The notes under the pieces: generated by a model
What the model was told of the DNA's origin: nothing
The model's database searches: none
What the model saw: only the letters and a program-made list of their open reading frames with translations
From: Arthrobacter psychrolactophilus
GTDB taxonomy: Bacteria > Actinomycetota > Actinomycetes > Actinomycetales > Micrococcaceae
DNA: 64,000 nt
Reading direction: 5' to 3'
NCBI RefSeq assembly: GCF_003219795.1
Contig: NZ_QJVC01000008.1
Span: 1 to 64,000 of the forward strand
Position numbers and translations under genes: made by a program
Shown here: positions 26,709 to 35,767 of the stretch, piece after piece
Position numbering within the stretch: the first letter of the stretch is position 1
Layout of the letters: each line of letters starts with the position of its first letter

Positions 26709-27476
26709 TTAAGCCGTGGCCGTCTCGGCAACCAAGTAACGGTCGTAGCCTTCTTCTTCCAAGCGGTCAGCCAATTCCGGGCCACCCTGCTCAGCGATGG
26801 TTCCGTCAACGAATACGTGCACGAACTGCGGCTTGATGTAACGCAGGATGCGCGTGTAGTGCGTGATGAGCAAGGTACCGAGGCCACCTGCATGGATGGC
26901 ACGGTTGACACCTTCGGAGACGATCTTCAGTGCGTCAACGTCCAGGCCGGAGTCGGTCTCATCCAAGACGGCGAACTTCGGGCGGAGCAGTTCGAGCTGA
27001 AGAATTTCGTGACGCTTCTTCTCGCCACCGGAGAAACCTTCGTTGACGTTACGCTCAGCGAACTCGGGTTCGATGCGCAGCTGAGCCATGGCAGCCTTGA
27101 CGTCCTTGGTCCACGTACGCAGCTTGGGGGCTTCGCCGTCGATCGCGGTCTTGGCGGTGCGCAGGAAGTTGGTCATGGTGACGCCGGGGATTTCCACCGG
27201 GTACTGCATGGCCAAGAAGAGACCGGCGCGGGCACGCTCGTCAACGCTCATCTCCAAGACGTTTTCGCCGTCGAGGGTGATGGAACCGCTGTCGACCGTG
27301 TAACGCGGGTGACCGGCGATCGTGGAGGCCAGGGTGGACTTACCGGAGCCATTGGGGCCCATGATGGCGTGAGTTTCACCCGTGTTGATGGTCAGGCTGA
27401 CACCCTTGAGGATCGGCTTGATGCCCTGTTCCGTCTCGATGCTGACGTGCAGGTCCTTGATTTCCAGAGTAGACAT
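26709..27476 (-). CDS. sufC: Fe-S cluster assembly ATPase SufC
   Basis: A 255-residue ABC ATPase that drives the SufBCD scaffold complex. It shows GPNGSGKSTLASTIAG, the SufC-specific FLAMQYPVEIPGVTMTNFLR stretch, signature FSGGEKKRHEILQLELL, Walker B FAVLDETDSGLD (aspartate instead of proline after the glutamate, as in SufC) and LLITHYTRIL. AGGAGA precedes the ATG. It lies after the Rieske-type ferredoxin gene and before the DUF59 gene. Confidence 0.95.
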   Translation of the reverse strand: MSTLEIKDLHVSIETEQGIKPILKGVSLTINTGETHAIMGPNGSGKSTLASTIAGHPRYTVDSGSITLDGENVLEMSVDERARAGLFLAMQYPVEIPGVTMTNFLRTAKTAIDGEAPKLRTWTKDVKAAMAQLRIEPEFAERNVNEGFSGGEKKRHEILQLELLRPKFAVLDETDSGLDVDALKIVSEGVNRAIHAGGLGTLLITHYTRILRYIKPQFVHVFVDGTIAEQGGPELADRLEEEGYDRYLVAETATA

Positions 27477-27518
27477 ACTCTATTTTCTCCTAAAAAGTTT
27501 AATGAACAGGCCGCGGCG

Positions 27519-27875
27519 CTACTGAGCGCTGACGCCATTAAGAATGTTGGTGACGTCCACATAGACGTCGCTGCCGTGAACGGTCAAGGCAAAGACCGGC
27601 ACGGGTTCAAATGCTGGCAAGGTCAACGGCTGGCCGCTGCTCAGATCAAATGAGCTGCCATGTGCCCAGCACTCGATCGTGCCATCCTCCACGTCGCCTT
27701 CGCTCAAGGAGATATCGTCGTGTGAACAGGTATCTCCAATCGCGTGAAGTTCTCCATAGGAGTCCCGCACGATCGCGATGGGGCAATCATCAACCTCGAC
27801 GAGCAAGGAAGACTTGACCTGTACGTCGTCGACTTGGCAGACAATGACGCCGGCTGGCGTGGAGGAATCACTCAC
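27519..27875 (-). CDS. Rieske-type [2Fe-2S] ferredoxin
   Basis: A 118-residue protein annotated in relatives as non-haem iron oxygenase ferredoxin subunit. The two Rieske boxes are TCSHDDISLSEG (C-x-H) and ECWAHGSSFDLSSG (C-x2-H). There is no membrane anchor. The GTG start overlaps the sufD stop by four bases, so it is an integral part of the suf operon and probably carries electrons for, or receives clusters from, the scaffold. Its exact role in the Suf pathway is unproven. Confidence 0.9.
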   Translation of the reverse strand: MSDSSTPAGVIVCQVDDVQVKSSLLVEVDDCPIAIVRDSYGELHAIGDTCSHDDISLSEGDVEDGTIECWAHGSSFDLSSGQPLTLPAFEPVPVFALTVHGSDVYVDVTNILNGVSAQ

Positions 27876-29173
27876 AGTGCGCTCGATTCCAATTCGCGCT
27901 CGACGGAGTCACGCAGGCGTTCTTCCAAGGCCGGAACCTTGATCTGCTGAATCACTTCGTTGAGGAAGCCGCGCACGACGAGGCGGCGTGCCACATCTTC
28001 GGCGATACCGCGAGTCTGTAGGTAGAACAGCTGCTCGTCATCGAAGCGACCGGTAGCACTTGCGTGTCCGGCGCCCTCGATCATGCCCGTCTCAATTTCC
28101 AGGTTCGGCACCGAATCGGCACGTGCACCCTGGGTCAGGATCAGGTTACGGTTCATCTCGTAACTGTCGGTGCCTTCGGCCTGCTTGCGGATCAGCACAT
28201 CGCCAATCCAGACGGCGTGGGCGTTGTCGCCCTGCAGGGCGCCCTTGTAGGTCACGCGAGACTTGCAGTTCTTCGTGGAGTGATCCACGAACAAACGCTG
28301 TTCCAGGTGCTGGCCGGCATCGGCAAAGTACAGTCCGTACATTTCAACCTCGGCACCCGTGCCGCTGTAACGAGCGGTCGGTGTGGTGCGCAGCAAGTCG
28401 CCACCAAGGTTGACCACAACGTGCTTGACCTTGGAGTCGCGGCCGGCCATGACGTGCTGGGCGCTGGCGTGGACGGCGTCGTCGTTCCAGTCCTGGATGC
28501 TGACGACCGTCAGATCGGCACCATCTTCGACGAGAACCTCGACGTTTTCAGACAGAACCGCGGTACCGCGGTGGTCCAAAACAACAACACCGGTGGCGAA
28601 CTTCTTGGCGTGAACCAGGATGTGCGATGCGGCGGGGGTGTCGCCCTGGCCCGTGAGAGTCAAGGTCGTCACGTTATCTGCGTTGCCAACGAACTCGGCA
28701 GGCAGGGTCACGATGGTTGCTTCGCTGAAGTTTTCCCAAGCGGCGGCGGCTACGCGGTCCTCTGGGATACCGGCGGAACCAATGCGCGCGTCGTCACGGC
28801 CCACGGTTTCAACCGTGACGCCTTCCGGGGCGGAAGCCTCAACCAAGGGAGCGGCGCCGTTAAGCTCCATACCCTTGATGCCAACGCGATCCAGGCCGCG
28901 CAGACGCTTGAGCGGGGTGAAGCGCCAGTCTTCTTCACGGCCTGTGATGGCCGGGAAGTCGGCGAGCTTGTACGAGGTCAAACGGCCTGCACGTGAGCTA
29001 TCCGGAACGCCGGCACCCGCGCCGTGGCTGTGTGCCTTGGCTGCGTTGCCGCCGAGGGGACCTGATTCGGGGTTGATCTCGGAGAGGCTTTCGCCCTCTT
29101 CGGTCATGCCCTTAATGAAGCCCTGGGACCAGATTTTTGACTCTGTTTCTTGTTCTTGCGTGAGCTCGGTCAT
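27872..29173 (-). CDS. sufD: Fe-S cluster assembly protein SufD
   Basis: A 433-residue SufBD-family protein that partners SufB in the SufBC2D scaffold. An N-terminal region with SYKLADFPAITGREEDWRFT is followed by the beta-helix core. The C-terminal part contains RVTYKGALQGDNAHAVWIGDV, DSVPNLEIETGMIEGAGHAS and EQLFYLQTRGIAEDVARRLVVRGF, which are the SufD-type signatures. The ATG directly follows the sufB stop (TAAATG). Confidence 0.93.
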   Translation of the reverse strand: MTELTQEQETESKIWSQGFIKGMTEEGESLSEINPESGPLGGNAAKAHSHGAGAGVPDSSRAGRLTSYKLADFPAITGREEDWRFTPLKRLRGLDRVGIKGMELNGAAPLVEASAPEGVTVETVGRDDARIGSAGIPEDRVAAAAWENFSEATIVTLPAEFVGNADNVTTLTLTGQGDTPAASHILVHAKKFATGVVVLDHRGTAVLSENVEVLVEDGADLTVVSIQDWNDDAVHASAQHVMAGRDSKVKHVVVNLGGDLLRTTPTARYSGTGAEVEMYGLYFADAGQHLEQRLFVDHSTKNCKSRVTYKGALQGDNAHAVWIGDVLIRKQAEGTDSYEMNRNLILTQGARADSVPNLEIETGMIEGAGHASATGRFDDEQLFYLQTRGIAEDVARRLVVRGFLNEVIQQIKVPALEERLRDSVERELESSAL

Positions 29174-30649
29174 TTAGCCGACGGCCCCTTCCATCTGCAG
29201 TTCAATCAGGCGGTTCAGTTCGAGTGCGTATTCCATGGGCAGTTCCTTGGCGATGGGCTCGATGAAGCCGCGCACAATCATGGCCATGGCCTCGTCCTCG
29301 GGCATGCCGCGGGACTGCAGGTAGAACAGCTGCTCTTCGCTGACCTTGGATACGGTTGCCTCGTGACCCATGGAGACATCGTCTTCACGTACGTCGACGT
29401 AGGGGTAGGTATCCGAGCGGGAGATGTTATCGACCAGGAGGGCGTCACAACGAACGGTGTTAGCCGAGTGTGTTGCACCTTCACGGATCTGCACGAGGCC
29501 ACGGTAAGCGGCTCGTCCACCACCACGAGCAACAGACTTCGAGATGATCGAGGACTGCGTGTTCGGGGCAATGTGGACCATCTTGGATCCGGTGTCCTGG
29601 TGCTGGCCTTCGCCGGCGAAAGCTACCGACAGGGTCTCACCCTTGGCGTGCTCACCCACGAGGTAAACGGCCGGGTACTTCATGGTGACCTTGGAACCGA
29701 TGTTGCCATCGACCCACTCCATGGTGGCACCTTCGTGAGCAATGGCTCGCTTGGTGACCAGGTTGTACACGTTGTTGGACCAGTTCTGGATGGTGGTGTA
29801 GCGAACGCGGGCGTTTTTCTTCACCACGATCTCAACGACGGCCGAGTGCAGGGAGTCCGAGGTGTAGATAGGAGCCGTGCAGCCTTCGATGTAGTGAACG
29901 TAGCTGTCCTCATCGGCGATGATGAGCGTGCGCTCGAACTGGCCCATGTTCTCCGTGTTGATACGGAAGTAAGCCTGCAACGGGATCTCTACGTGAACGC
30001 CCTTGGGAACGTACACGAAGGAACCGCCGGACCAGACGGCCGTGTTCAAGGAGGCGAACTTGTTATCGCCCACCGGAATCATGGTGCCGAAGTACTCCTG
30101 GAAGATCTCCGGGTGTTCGCGCAACGCGGTGTCGGTGTCGGTGAAGATGACGCCCTGTGCTTCCAAGTCCTCGCGGATCTGGTGGTACACAACCTCGGAC
30201 TCGTACTGAGCCGTAACGCCACCAACCAAGCGGTTACGCTCAGCTTCGGGGATACCGAGCTTCTCGTACGTATTGCGAATGTCCTCGGGAAGTTCCTCCC
30301 AGGTACCGGCCTGCTTTTCAGTGGAGCGGACAAAGTACTTGATATTGTCGAAGTCAATGCCGGAGAGATCTGCACCCCAGGTCGGCATGGGCTTGCGGTC
30401 GAAGTACTTCAGGCCCTTCAGACGCATATCTAGCATCCACTCGGGCTCGCCCTTTTTAGCGGAGATGTCGCGGACGACTTCTTCGCTGAGGCCGCGTCGG
30501 GCGTTGTCGCTGACAGCATTCTTATCCGACCAACCGAAGGCATAGTTGCCTAGGCCTTCAAGCTCGGGGTTTCTCTCGAGAATGTCGTGGTTGGTGGCAT
30601 CTGCCACCTCACCATCGGCGCGTACATCCTGCGCTAATTGATCCGTCAT
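29174..30649 (-). CDS. sufB: Fe-S cluster assembly protein SufB
   Basis: A 491-residue scaffold subunit on which iron-sulfur clusters are built. Markers are [60 protein letters not shown] and SHGATVSK-like [20 protein letters not shown] near the end. The ATG at 30649 shares its A with the sufR stop (TGATG), so translation is coupled. The frame is open far upstream, but those residues overlap sufR and are not used. Confidence 0.95.
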   Translation of the reverse strand: MTDQLAQDVRADGEVADATNHDILERNPELEGLGNYAFGWSDKNAVSDNARRGLSEEVVRDISAKKGEPEWMLDMRLKGLKYFDRKPMPTWGADLSGIDFDNIKYFVRSTEKQAGTWEELPEDIRNTYEKLGIPEAERNRLVGGVTAQYESEVVYHQIREDLEAQGVIFTDTDTALREHPEIFQEYFGTMIPVGDNKFASLNTAVWSGGSFVYVPKGVHVEIPLQAYFRINTENMGQFERTLIIADEDSYVHYIEGCTAPIYTSDSLHSAVVEIVVKKNARVRYTTIQNWSNNVYNLVTKRAIAHEGATMEWVDGNIGSKVTMKYPAVYLVGEHAKGETLSVAFAGEGQHQDTGSKMVHIAPNTQSSIISKSVARGGGRAAYRGLVQIREGATHSANTVRCDALLVDNISRSDTYPYVDVREDDVSMGHEATVSKVSEEQLFYLQSRGMPEDEAMAMIVRGFIEPIAKELPMEYALELNRLIELQMEGAVG

Positions 30650-31452
30650 CACGGCCTTTCTTGCTGATGTTTGGAAACAAAGGTGGAGGGGCGTTGAATC
30701 CGCACCGTACGGCCGGCCGACGGGGCGGCATCGGCCGTCGTCGTGGCTAGCTTGCGGACAACTGCACGCCCTGTTGGAACGTGGGTAGTGCAGACATGTC
30801 CGCCACTGGCCATGGTGGAGAGTCTGCGCACATCGACGCCGATGAGTCGGGAGAAAACCTTGGTCTCGGCGTCGCAAAATTCGGGGAAGGAACTGGCAAG
30901 TTCCTGAATGGGACAGTGGCCCTGGCACAACTGTTCGGCAGCCATGGCCGATCCCGGGTTCAAGGAGTTTGAGCTCGCGACGAAGTGGTCCAGCTGCAGC
31001 GCCTCCGCGAGAGCCTTGGAGCGTGCGGCAACATCGTCACCGGCGGCGTCCACGACAGACTGGTATTTGGCTTCCATCTTGGCAAAGCGACTTTCAGCAA
31101 AATCACTGACAGCGGAGGCTCCACTGGTCTTGGCAAGCTCGCTGAGCGCCAGCGTGGCAATTTCTAGATAGTCGTCGCCAATCTCTGTCTGTCCGCGGCG
31201 GGACACAACATAGCGGCGAGCAGGTCGGCCGGCACCACTCTTAGCATTGCTAATGAGCTTAACCTCGATAATCCCCTCACGGGTCAAGGTGTCAAGGTGC
31301 CTGCGCACCGCTGCCGGAGTCAACCCCAGGAGGCTGCCAAGTTGCGCAGCACTGACGGGCCCTTGTTCTAGCACCGCCGTCAGGACACGGTCTCGGGTAC
31401 GTTCATCAGGATCGATCCCGGGACTAATATCGGTTTCTACATGCTGACTCAT
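30649..31452 (-). CDS. sufR: SufR, iron-sulfur-responsive repressor of the suf operon
   Basis: A 267-residue DeoR/ArsR-like winged-helix regulator. The N-terminal helix-turn-helix reads [26 protein letters not shown]. The C-terminal half has cysteines in [16 protein letters not shown] and GGHVCTTH, which form the cluster-binding site in known SufR. It senses cluster status and represses sufRBDC. It heads the operon, consistent with autoregulation. ATG 31452 has a GGAGG site six bases upstream; the longer frame to 31497 is not supported. No operator could be assigned confidently. Confidence 0.9.
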   Translation of the reverse strand: MSQHVETDISPGIDPDERTRDRVLTAVLEQGPVSAAQLGSLLGLTPAAVRRHLDTLTREGIIEVKLISNAKSGAGRPARRYVVSRRGQTEIGDDYLEIATLALSELAKTSGASAVSDFAESRFAKMEAKYQSVVDAAGDDVAARSKALAEALQLDHFVASSNSLNPGSAMAAEQLCQGHCPIQELASSFPEFCDAETKVFSRLIGVDVRRLSTMASGGHVCTTHVPTGRAVVRKLATTTADAAPSAGRTVRIQRPSTFVSKHQQERP

Positions 31453-31590
31453 TGACACCTCCACGCAGTCGAAATAACACACAGCATTACACAACACAAG
31501 TATGCCGTAATTACCCTAACGGTTCCACTAAGGTGAGCCTACCCACTCATAGGCGCAGTTTCGCCCGGTCAATCGCTCATCTACGTCGCG

Positions 31591-31596
31591 TAGAAT
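31591..31596 (+). promoter_or_regulatory. -10 box of the ABC exporter operon, leaderless type
   Basis: TAGAAT, six bases, then GTG 31603. The sequence is nearly identical in layout to the box before the YbaK gene. Confidence 0.55.
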
Positions 31597-31602
31597 GGCC
31601 GC

Positions 31603-32580
31603 GTGACAAACACACTTTCCCCTGCCCTGGTGATCTCTGGGCTCATCAAGGACGTGGGCCCGGTAGCGGGTCTGGACGGCCGGATGAAACGCGTTATATC
31701 TAACATTAGCCTGACGGCTCATTTCGGTGCTGTGACGGCCCTCCTTGGCGCTAACGGCGCGGGCAAGACCACCACGATCGAATGCGCTCAGGGCCTGCAG
31801 CCGCGCACGGGCGGTGAAATTTCTCTTTTGGGGCAGGACCCCCACAAGGCCGACGCCGGACTCCGCGCCAAAGTGGGTGTCATGCTCCAAGACGGCGGCC
31901 TACCCCCGTCTGCACGACCCATCGCCTTGCTCAAGCATGTCGCCAGCCTGTATGAGAATCCGCTCAGCGTGAGTGCACTGGTTGATCGCCTCGGAATCGG
32001 CGACTTCGCCGACACCACGATCCGGCGTCTCTCGGGTGGCCAAAAGCAGCGCGTGGCCTTGGCCGCGAGCCTGATCGGCAATCCTGAGGTGTTGTTCCTC
32101 GATGAGCCCAGCGCCGGCCTTGACCCGCAATCTCGCCTTATGGTCTTTGAGCTGATCCGCGAACTGCGCGACAGTGGCAAGGCCATCATTTTGACGACCC
32201 ACCTACTCGACGACGCCCAACGCCTTGCCGACTACGTGTACATCGTCGACAAGGGCGAGTCTGTGGCCGAGGGCACGGTGCAGGAGCTTTTGGAACAGTC
32301 GACGGCGGCGCTGAGCAAGCGCGCCCTGACCTTTGAGGCGAGCCCACAGCTCGACACCGAGCCGTTGCTGCGCTCCGGTATTAGCTGCTCCGAGTCTCGC
32401 CCCGGCAGTTACACCTTGACGGGTGAGCTCACACCGGTGGACGTGGGTAACTTTGGTGCGTGGTGCGCAAGCAACAACATCATGCCGACGTCGATCCATC
32501 TGGCTTCTCAGTCACTGGAAGATGTGTTCCTGTCCATCTCGGGCGCCGGAGCCGGCAACGAAACGAGGGGAAATTTATGA
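31603..32580 (+). CDS. ABC exporter ATP-binding protein
   Basis: A 325-residue ATPase with GANGAGKTTTIECAQGL, signature LSGGQKQRVALAASL, VLFLDEPSAGLDPQSRL and switch histidine in LTTHLLDDAQ, followed by a C-terminal region of the DrrA/CcmA type ending SQSLEDVFLSISGAG. Its stop overlaps the permease start by four bases. The pair sits between sufR and ctaA, a position conserved in actinobacteria including Mycobacterium tuberculosis, so a link to haem or iron-sulfur metabolism is possible. The substrate is unknown. Confidence 0.88.
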   Translation: MTNTLSPALVISGLIKDVGPVAGLDGRMKRVISNISLTAHFGAVTALLGANGAGKTTTIECAQGLQPRTGGEISLLGQDPHKADAGLRAKVGVMLQDGGLPPSARPIALLKHVASLYENPLSVSALVDRLGIGDFADTTIRRLSGGQKQRVALAASLIGNPEVLFLDEPSAGLDPQSRLMVFELIRELRDSGKAIILTTHLLDDAQRLADYVYIVDKGESVAEGTVQELLEQSTAALSKRALTFEASPQLDTEPLLRSGISCSESRPGSYTLTGELTPVDVGNFGAWCASNNIMPTSIHLASQSLEDVFLSISGAGAGNETRGNL

Positions 32581-33347
32581 GCACCATCTTCCACGACTCC
32601 CCCGCGGGCCGTCCCGCAACACTGAGTCAGCGCATCATCAGCCACGGCAAGTACGAGGCCAGCACCATGTTGCGCAATGGCGAGCAACTCGTTTTGATGG
32701 CCGTTATGCCATTACTGGGCCTCTTGGCACTCGTGGCAACTCCGCTCCTGGATGACATGGGCCATTCTCGCGTCGCCATCGCCGCACCGGGCATCCTGGC
32801 GCTCTGCGCATTGTCCACAGCGTTCACGGGCCAGGGCATCGCGACCGGCTTCGACCGCCGCTACGGGGTTCTGCGCTTCCTCTCGACCACCCCGTTGGGC
32901 AAGGGTGGTTTGATCGCCGGGAAAGTCATCGCCGTTCTCGTTGTACTGCTGTTGCAGATGGTCTTCATCTCGACCGTCGCAGCATTTATGGGCTGGCGTC
33001 CCCCGCTCTCCGGGATCCTGCTGGGCATCCCGCTGTTGATTCTTGGCGCCGCAGCCTTTACGGCAATTGGCTTGCTGATCGCCGGCACGGTCCGGCCCGA
33101 GGCCACTCTGGCCATTACCAACCTCGGCTGGATCTTGCTGGCCGCGGTTGGCGGTATCGTGCTCCCCGCCGGAAAGTTCTCCAGCTCGATGGAGGCGTAC
33201 GTCCAGTGGCTCCCCTCAGGGGCACTGGGTAACCTCATGAGGGCGGCACTCATTGAGAGCCGACTCGATGTGTGGGGTTTGATTATTTTGCTCGCGTGGG
33301 GCGTGCTTGCCACCGTCGCCGCGCTTAAGTGGTTCAAATGGAATTGA
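32577..33347 (+). CDS. ABC exporter permease (ABC-2 type)
   Basis: A 256-residue membrane protein with about six helices. The N-terminus MSTIFHDSPAGRPATLSQRI leads into the first helix (LVLMAVMPLLGLLALVATPL). It contains the ABC-2 signature stretch FDRRYGVLRFLSTTPLGKGG in the cytoplasmic loop and WLPSGALGNLMRAAL near the last helix. ATG 32577 overlaps the ATPase stop and has GAGGGG upstream. It forms an exporter with the preceding ATPase and is followed directly by ctaA. Confidence 0.85.
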   Translation: MSTIFHDSPAGRPATLSQRIISHGKYEASTMLRNGEQLVLMAVMPLLGLLALVATPLLDDMGHSRVAIAAPGILALCALSTAFTGQGIATGFDRRYGVLRFLSTTPLGKGGLIAGKVIAVLVVLLLQMVFISTVAAFMGWRPPLSGILLGIPLLILGAAAFTAIGLLIAGTVRPEATLAITNLGWILLAAVGGIVLPAGKFSSSMEAYVQWLPSGALGNLMRAALIESRLDVWGLIILLAWGVLATVAALKWFKWN

Positions 33348-33361
33348 GAGGCGTCACCAAA

Positions 33362-34324
33362 GTGAGTCAACGTACCATCGCATTGCAGAATGCGTTCCAC
33401 AGCTTCACCAACAAGCTACCCACGACCATTACGCCGGCCATCAAGCGGCTGAGCATTGGCAGCCTCATCGGCCAGGGTGTCTTGATCGTCTCCGGCGGCG
33501 TGGTGCGCGTGACAGGTTCGGGTCTGGGTTGCCCCACCTGGCCCAAGTGCACGGAGGAGTCGCTGACCAACACCGCCGAGATGGGCATCCACGGTGTGAT
33601 TGAGTTTGCCAACCGCACGCTCACCTTCGTTCTGGCCGCCGTAGCCCTGGCCTTGCTGGTTCTGCTCTGGAACCTGCGTAAGGAGCGAAAGGACCTGTTC
33701 TGGCTGGCCTTTGGCCTCCTCGCCAGCATCCCCGCCCAGGCCGTCATCGGCGGAATCACGGTTCTGTCGGGCCTAAACCCCTATGTTGTGAGCCTGCACT
33801 TCCTCGTCTCGGCTGCCCTCGTGGTCGTGTCGATGTTGCTCGTCAACCGGGTTTATGGCAGGACAGGTACGACGGCGCCTACCTCAATTAAGCGCCCGGC
33901 TCGCCTCCTCCGCCAACTCAGTGTTGTGGCCGCCTGCGCCAGCTACCTCGCCGTCGTTCTGGGCACGCTCGTGACAGGATCCGGTCCGCACTCGGGCGAT
34001 TCCACCTCCCCCCGTATGGAACTTGATGGATACCTCACCACTCGCATTCACGTGGTTCCCGTCTACGTTCTGGTCATCACCTCATTGCTGCTGCTAATCC
34101 TGCTGTGGCGCAATGGCAAGGGCGATATCCTTCGTCATGCGGCGATTTTGTTGTTCGTGACGGTCATCTTCCAGGGCTTCATCGGCTACTGGCAGTACTT
34201 CACTGGCATTCCGGCTCTGCTCGTTGGTGTGCACATGCTGGGAGCGTCATTGACCCTTGCGGTGGGTACCAACATTGTCGACATTGCCCTCAAGCGCGGC
34301 AAGGATCAAGCCCCTACCCAGTAG
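33362..34324 (+). CDS. ctaA: Haem A synthase CtaA (COX15 family)
   Basis: A 320-residue membrane protein with eight helices that converts haem O to haem A for cytochrome aa3 oxidase. Conserved histidines are in GIHGVIEFANRTLTF, VSLHFLVSAALV, TTRIHVVPVYVLV and LLVGVHMLGASL. The first external loop has GSGLGCPTWPKC with a cysteine pair, and the second has GSGPHSGDSTSPR. Two in-frame starts exist upstream (GTG 33329, ATG 33338), both overlapping the permease. GTG 33362 is preferred because GAGAGG lies ten bases before it. A clear terminator follows. Confidence 0.88.
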   Translation: MSQRTIALQNAFHSFTNKLPTTITPAIKRLSIGSLIGQGVLIVSGGVVRVTGSGLGCPTWPKCTEESLTNTAEMGIHGVIEFANRTLTFVLAAVALALLVLLWNLRKERKDLFWLAFGLLASIPAQAVIGGITVLSGLNPYVVSLHFLVSAALVVVSMLLVNRVYGRTGTTAPTSIKRPARLLRQLSVVAACASYLAVVLGTLVTGSGPHSGDSTSPRMELDGYLTTRIHVVPVYVLVITSLLLLILLWRNGKGDILRHAAILLFVTVIFQGFIGYWQYFTGIPALLVGVHMLGASLTLAVGTNIVDIALKRGKDQAPTQ

Positions 34325-34353
34325 GACTCTTCCCGCAAGCTTCACCCCATAAC

Positions 34354-34395
34354 AAAGCCCGGTTCACCGCTACGTCAAGCGGTGAACCGGGCTTT
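34354..34395 (+). terminator. Terminator of ctaA
   Basis: Perfect 18-base inverted repeat (34354-34371 and 34378-34395) with a six-base loop and TTT at the end of the second arm. It marks the end of the core block before the accessory island. Confidence 0.75.
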
Positions 34396-34424
34396 GTGGA
34401 TGTGTCTGTCTCAAACCTACGAAT

Positions 34425-34533
34425 CTCTTGGTCGTGGGTTCAATTCCGACTCACACACGACTCGCGGCAAGCAAAAGAGTCTCTGACCTGCGGATATACC
34501 TCGCAGCTCAAAGGCGAATGGGGTTAGCTCCAA
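34425..34533 (+). repeat. Degenerate repeat copy A with tRNA T-arm-like core
   Basis: The core CTCTTGGTCGTGGGTTCAAT resembles the T-arm and 3' part of a tRNA. The following 80 bases (GACCTGCGGATATACC and GGCGAATGGGGTTAGCTCC) align with the sequence after copy B near 38.85 kb. No full tRNA can be folded here. It lies directly after the ctaA terminator, at the left edge of the island, as expected for an old attachment site. Confidence 0.5.
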
Positions 34534-34616
34534 AATGTTAGCCAAGCAGCTGGGTGTTCTGCAGCTGGCACCATTGACCAATCCGCAGCCGACCCGTTTG
34601 AATCCGCCCGGCCTCA

Positions 34617-35093
34617 TCACACAAGGCCATACTGCCTGCTGGACCGATCCGTCAGTGGCCGGGTTTTCCCTTGGGACATCCAGTAGTCATTGATGGCCTG
34701 CACGGCCTGCTCCCTTGTCATCCCAGCCACGCCCCCTTCATCAATACCCGCAGTGTGGGTGAGTTGCCAGACCAGGGCCAGCGGAAGCTCTGACTCAGGA
34801 ACGGGCGTGGTACCGCGTACCGGCAACACTCCACCCGCAACGCAGGACCAAAATTCGTCGCCGCCAACGATGATCTGCTCCTGGAGAATATGGTTCCACA
34901 TCGAAGGCGATTATGTGGTCCGGTCCACCGGTCGAGAAATGCTGGTTCGCAGGACCCGGCCGTCATCCAGGAGCAGCCGGTACGTTGCGGGGTGGCGTAC
35001 CGGCTTCCCGCGAGCATTTACCACCAATTCCCAAGCTTCAGACACACAGAATTTCTCCTGGTCATCACGCCCACCATGCCGGCGGACACTCAC
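34617..35093 (-). pseudogene. RelE-like toxin-family protein interrupted by a stop codon
   Basis: Two open segments lie in one frame and are separated by a single TAA at 34911-34913. The first reads MSVRRHGGRDDQEKFC... ending SRPVDRTT. The second reads SPSMWNHILQEQIIVGGDEF and ends DRSSRQYGLV. Together they give about 158 residues, matching from memory an actinobacterial family annotated as cytotoxic translational repressor (RelE-like), in which a tyrosine follows RTT. A TAT-to-TAA change would explain the stop. No antitoxin gene is visible beside it. It is probably inactive unless the downstream part is translated from ATG 34901. Confidence 0.55.
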
Positions 35094-35163
35094 GCCGCGG
35101 AACCGGTAAGTCAGGCCGTCAGTTGACTCCTGCCGTTGGGAGAAGTCTGGTTTCAGGTGCGGA

Positions 35164-35640
35164 TTAGGTGGCGATCAGGTTCTTCTTCATTGCGTGGTTG
35201 GTTAGCTACACGCCGACCATAACAGGATGTTGTTCGACTTGGACGATGAATCCGTATCTCTCAAAGAAGGAACGGGCCGTAATGCTGACATTGGAAGTGA
35301 GGTCTATCAGACCTCTTTGCGCGCATGTGGGTCTCTACATGGGCCAGGAGTTGCTTCGCTACTCCACGGCGGTGAAAGCGAGGGGCCACGAACATCATGT
35401 CTATGTACCCATTCGGGTCTACATCAGAGAATCCCGCTGGTTCCCATCCACGGTAGCCACATAGCTGTTCCGCGATTGCATCGCGGCGTGCCAAGTGGAT
35501 ACTTCGCGCTCTTCTGACCGTGCCCACGCCTGAATCTGCTCCGGCGAGTAATCGGCGGCAGCGGTGTCAGTAACTGGGGCAAGGAAGATCGCCATGGTGT
35601 CCGCTGCATCCGCGAGACGGTAATGGGTGGCTTGTGAAAA
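35164..35640 (-). pseudogene. GNAT acetyltransferase, multiply frameshifted
   Basis: Fragments of one GNAT protein lie in successive frames on the minus strand: YRLADAADTMAIFLAPVT...NSYVATVDG, then GFSDVDPNGYIDMMFVAPRF...AKQLLAHVE, then LTSNVSITARSFFERYGF...VMVGV followed by an in-frame stop and LTNHAMKKNL. The order matches a complete acetyltransferase of about 155 residues, including the RRGVAKQL acetyl-CoA loop. Two frameshifts and one stop make it non-functional. Such decay is typical of old island DNA. Confidence 0.65.
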
Positions 35641-35693
35641 AGTCGAATATCCGACGCTAAGCCTTCGCCTCGGCGAATTGCAGCGCAAACAAA

Positions 35694-35743
35694 CGAGAAG
35701 GCGGTTCGTCACGGTTTGTGATCCGTGACGAACCCCCTTCTCG
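35694..35743. terminator. Hairpin between GNAT remnant and reductase gene
   Basis: An imperfect inverted repeat joins GAGAAGGCGGTTCGTCACGG with CCGTGACGAACCCCCTTCTC around an eight-base loop. It lies just downstream of the reductase gene (minus strand). Confidence 0.5.
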
Positions 35744-35767
35744 TTGTCAGACGATGCGGCGACTGAA

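Noticed and set aside
29150-30433. 427-residue plus-strand frame opposite sufB
   Set aside because: Shadow of sufB; composition is typical of antisense frames in high-GC DNA.
31453-31590. SufR operator upstream of sufR
   Set aside because: I looked for the CAAC-N6-GTTG type site reported for Streptomyces and did not find it; other partial symmetry there is too weak.
34425-34447. Possible tRNA gene at the T-arm-like sequences of repeats A, B and C
   Set aside because: Only the T-arm and, in copy B, an acceptor-like end are recognisable; no D-arm or anticodon arm can be placed upstream, so no complete tRNA is called.
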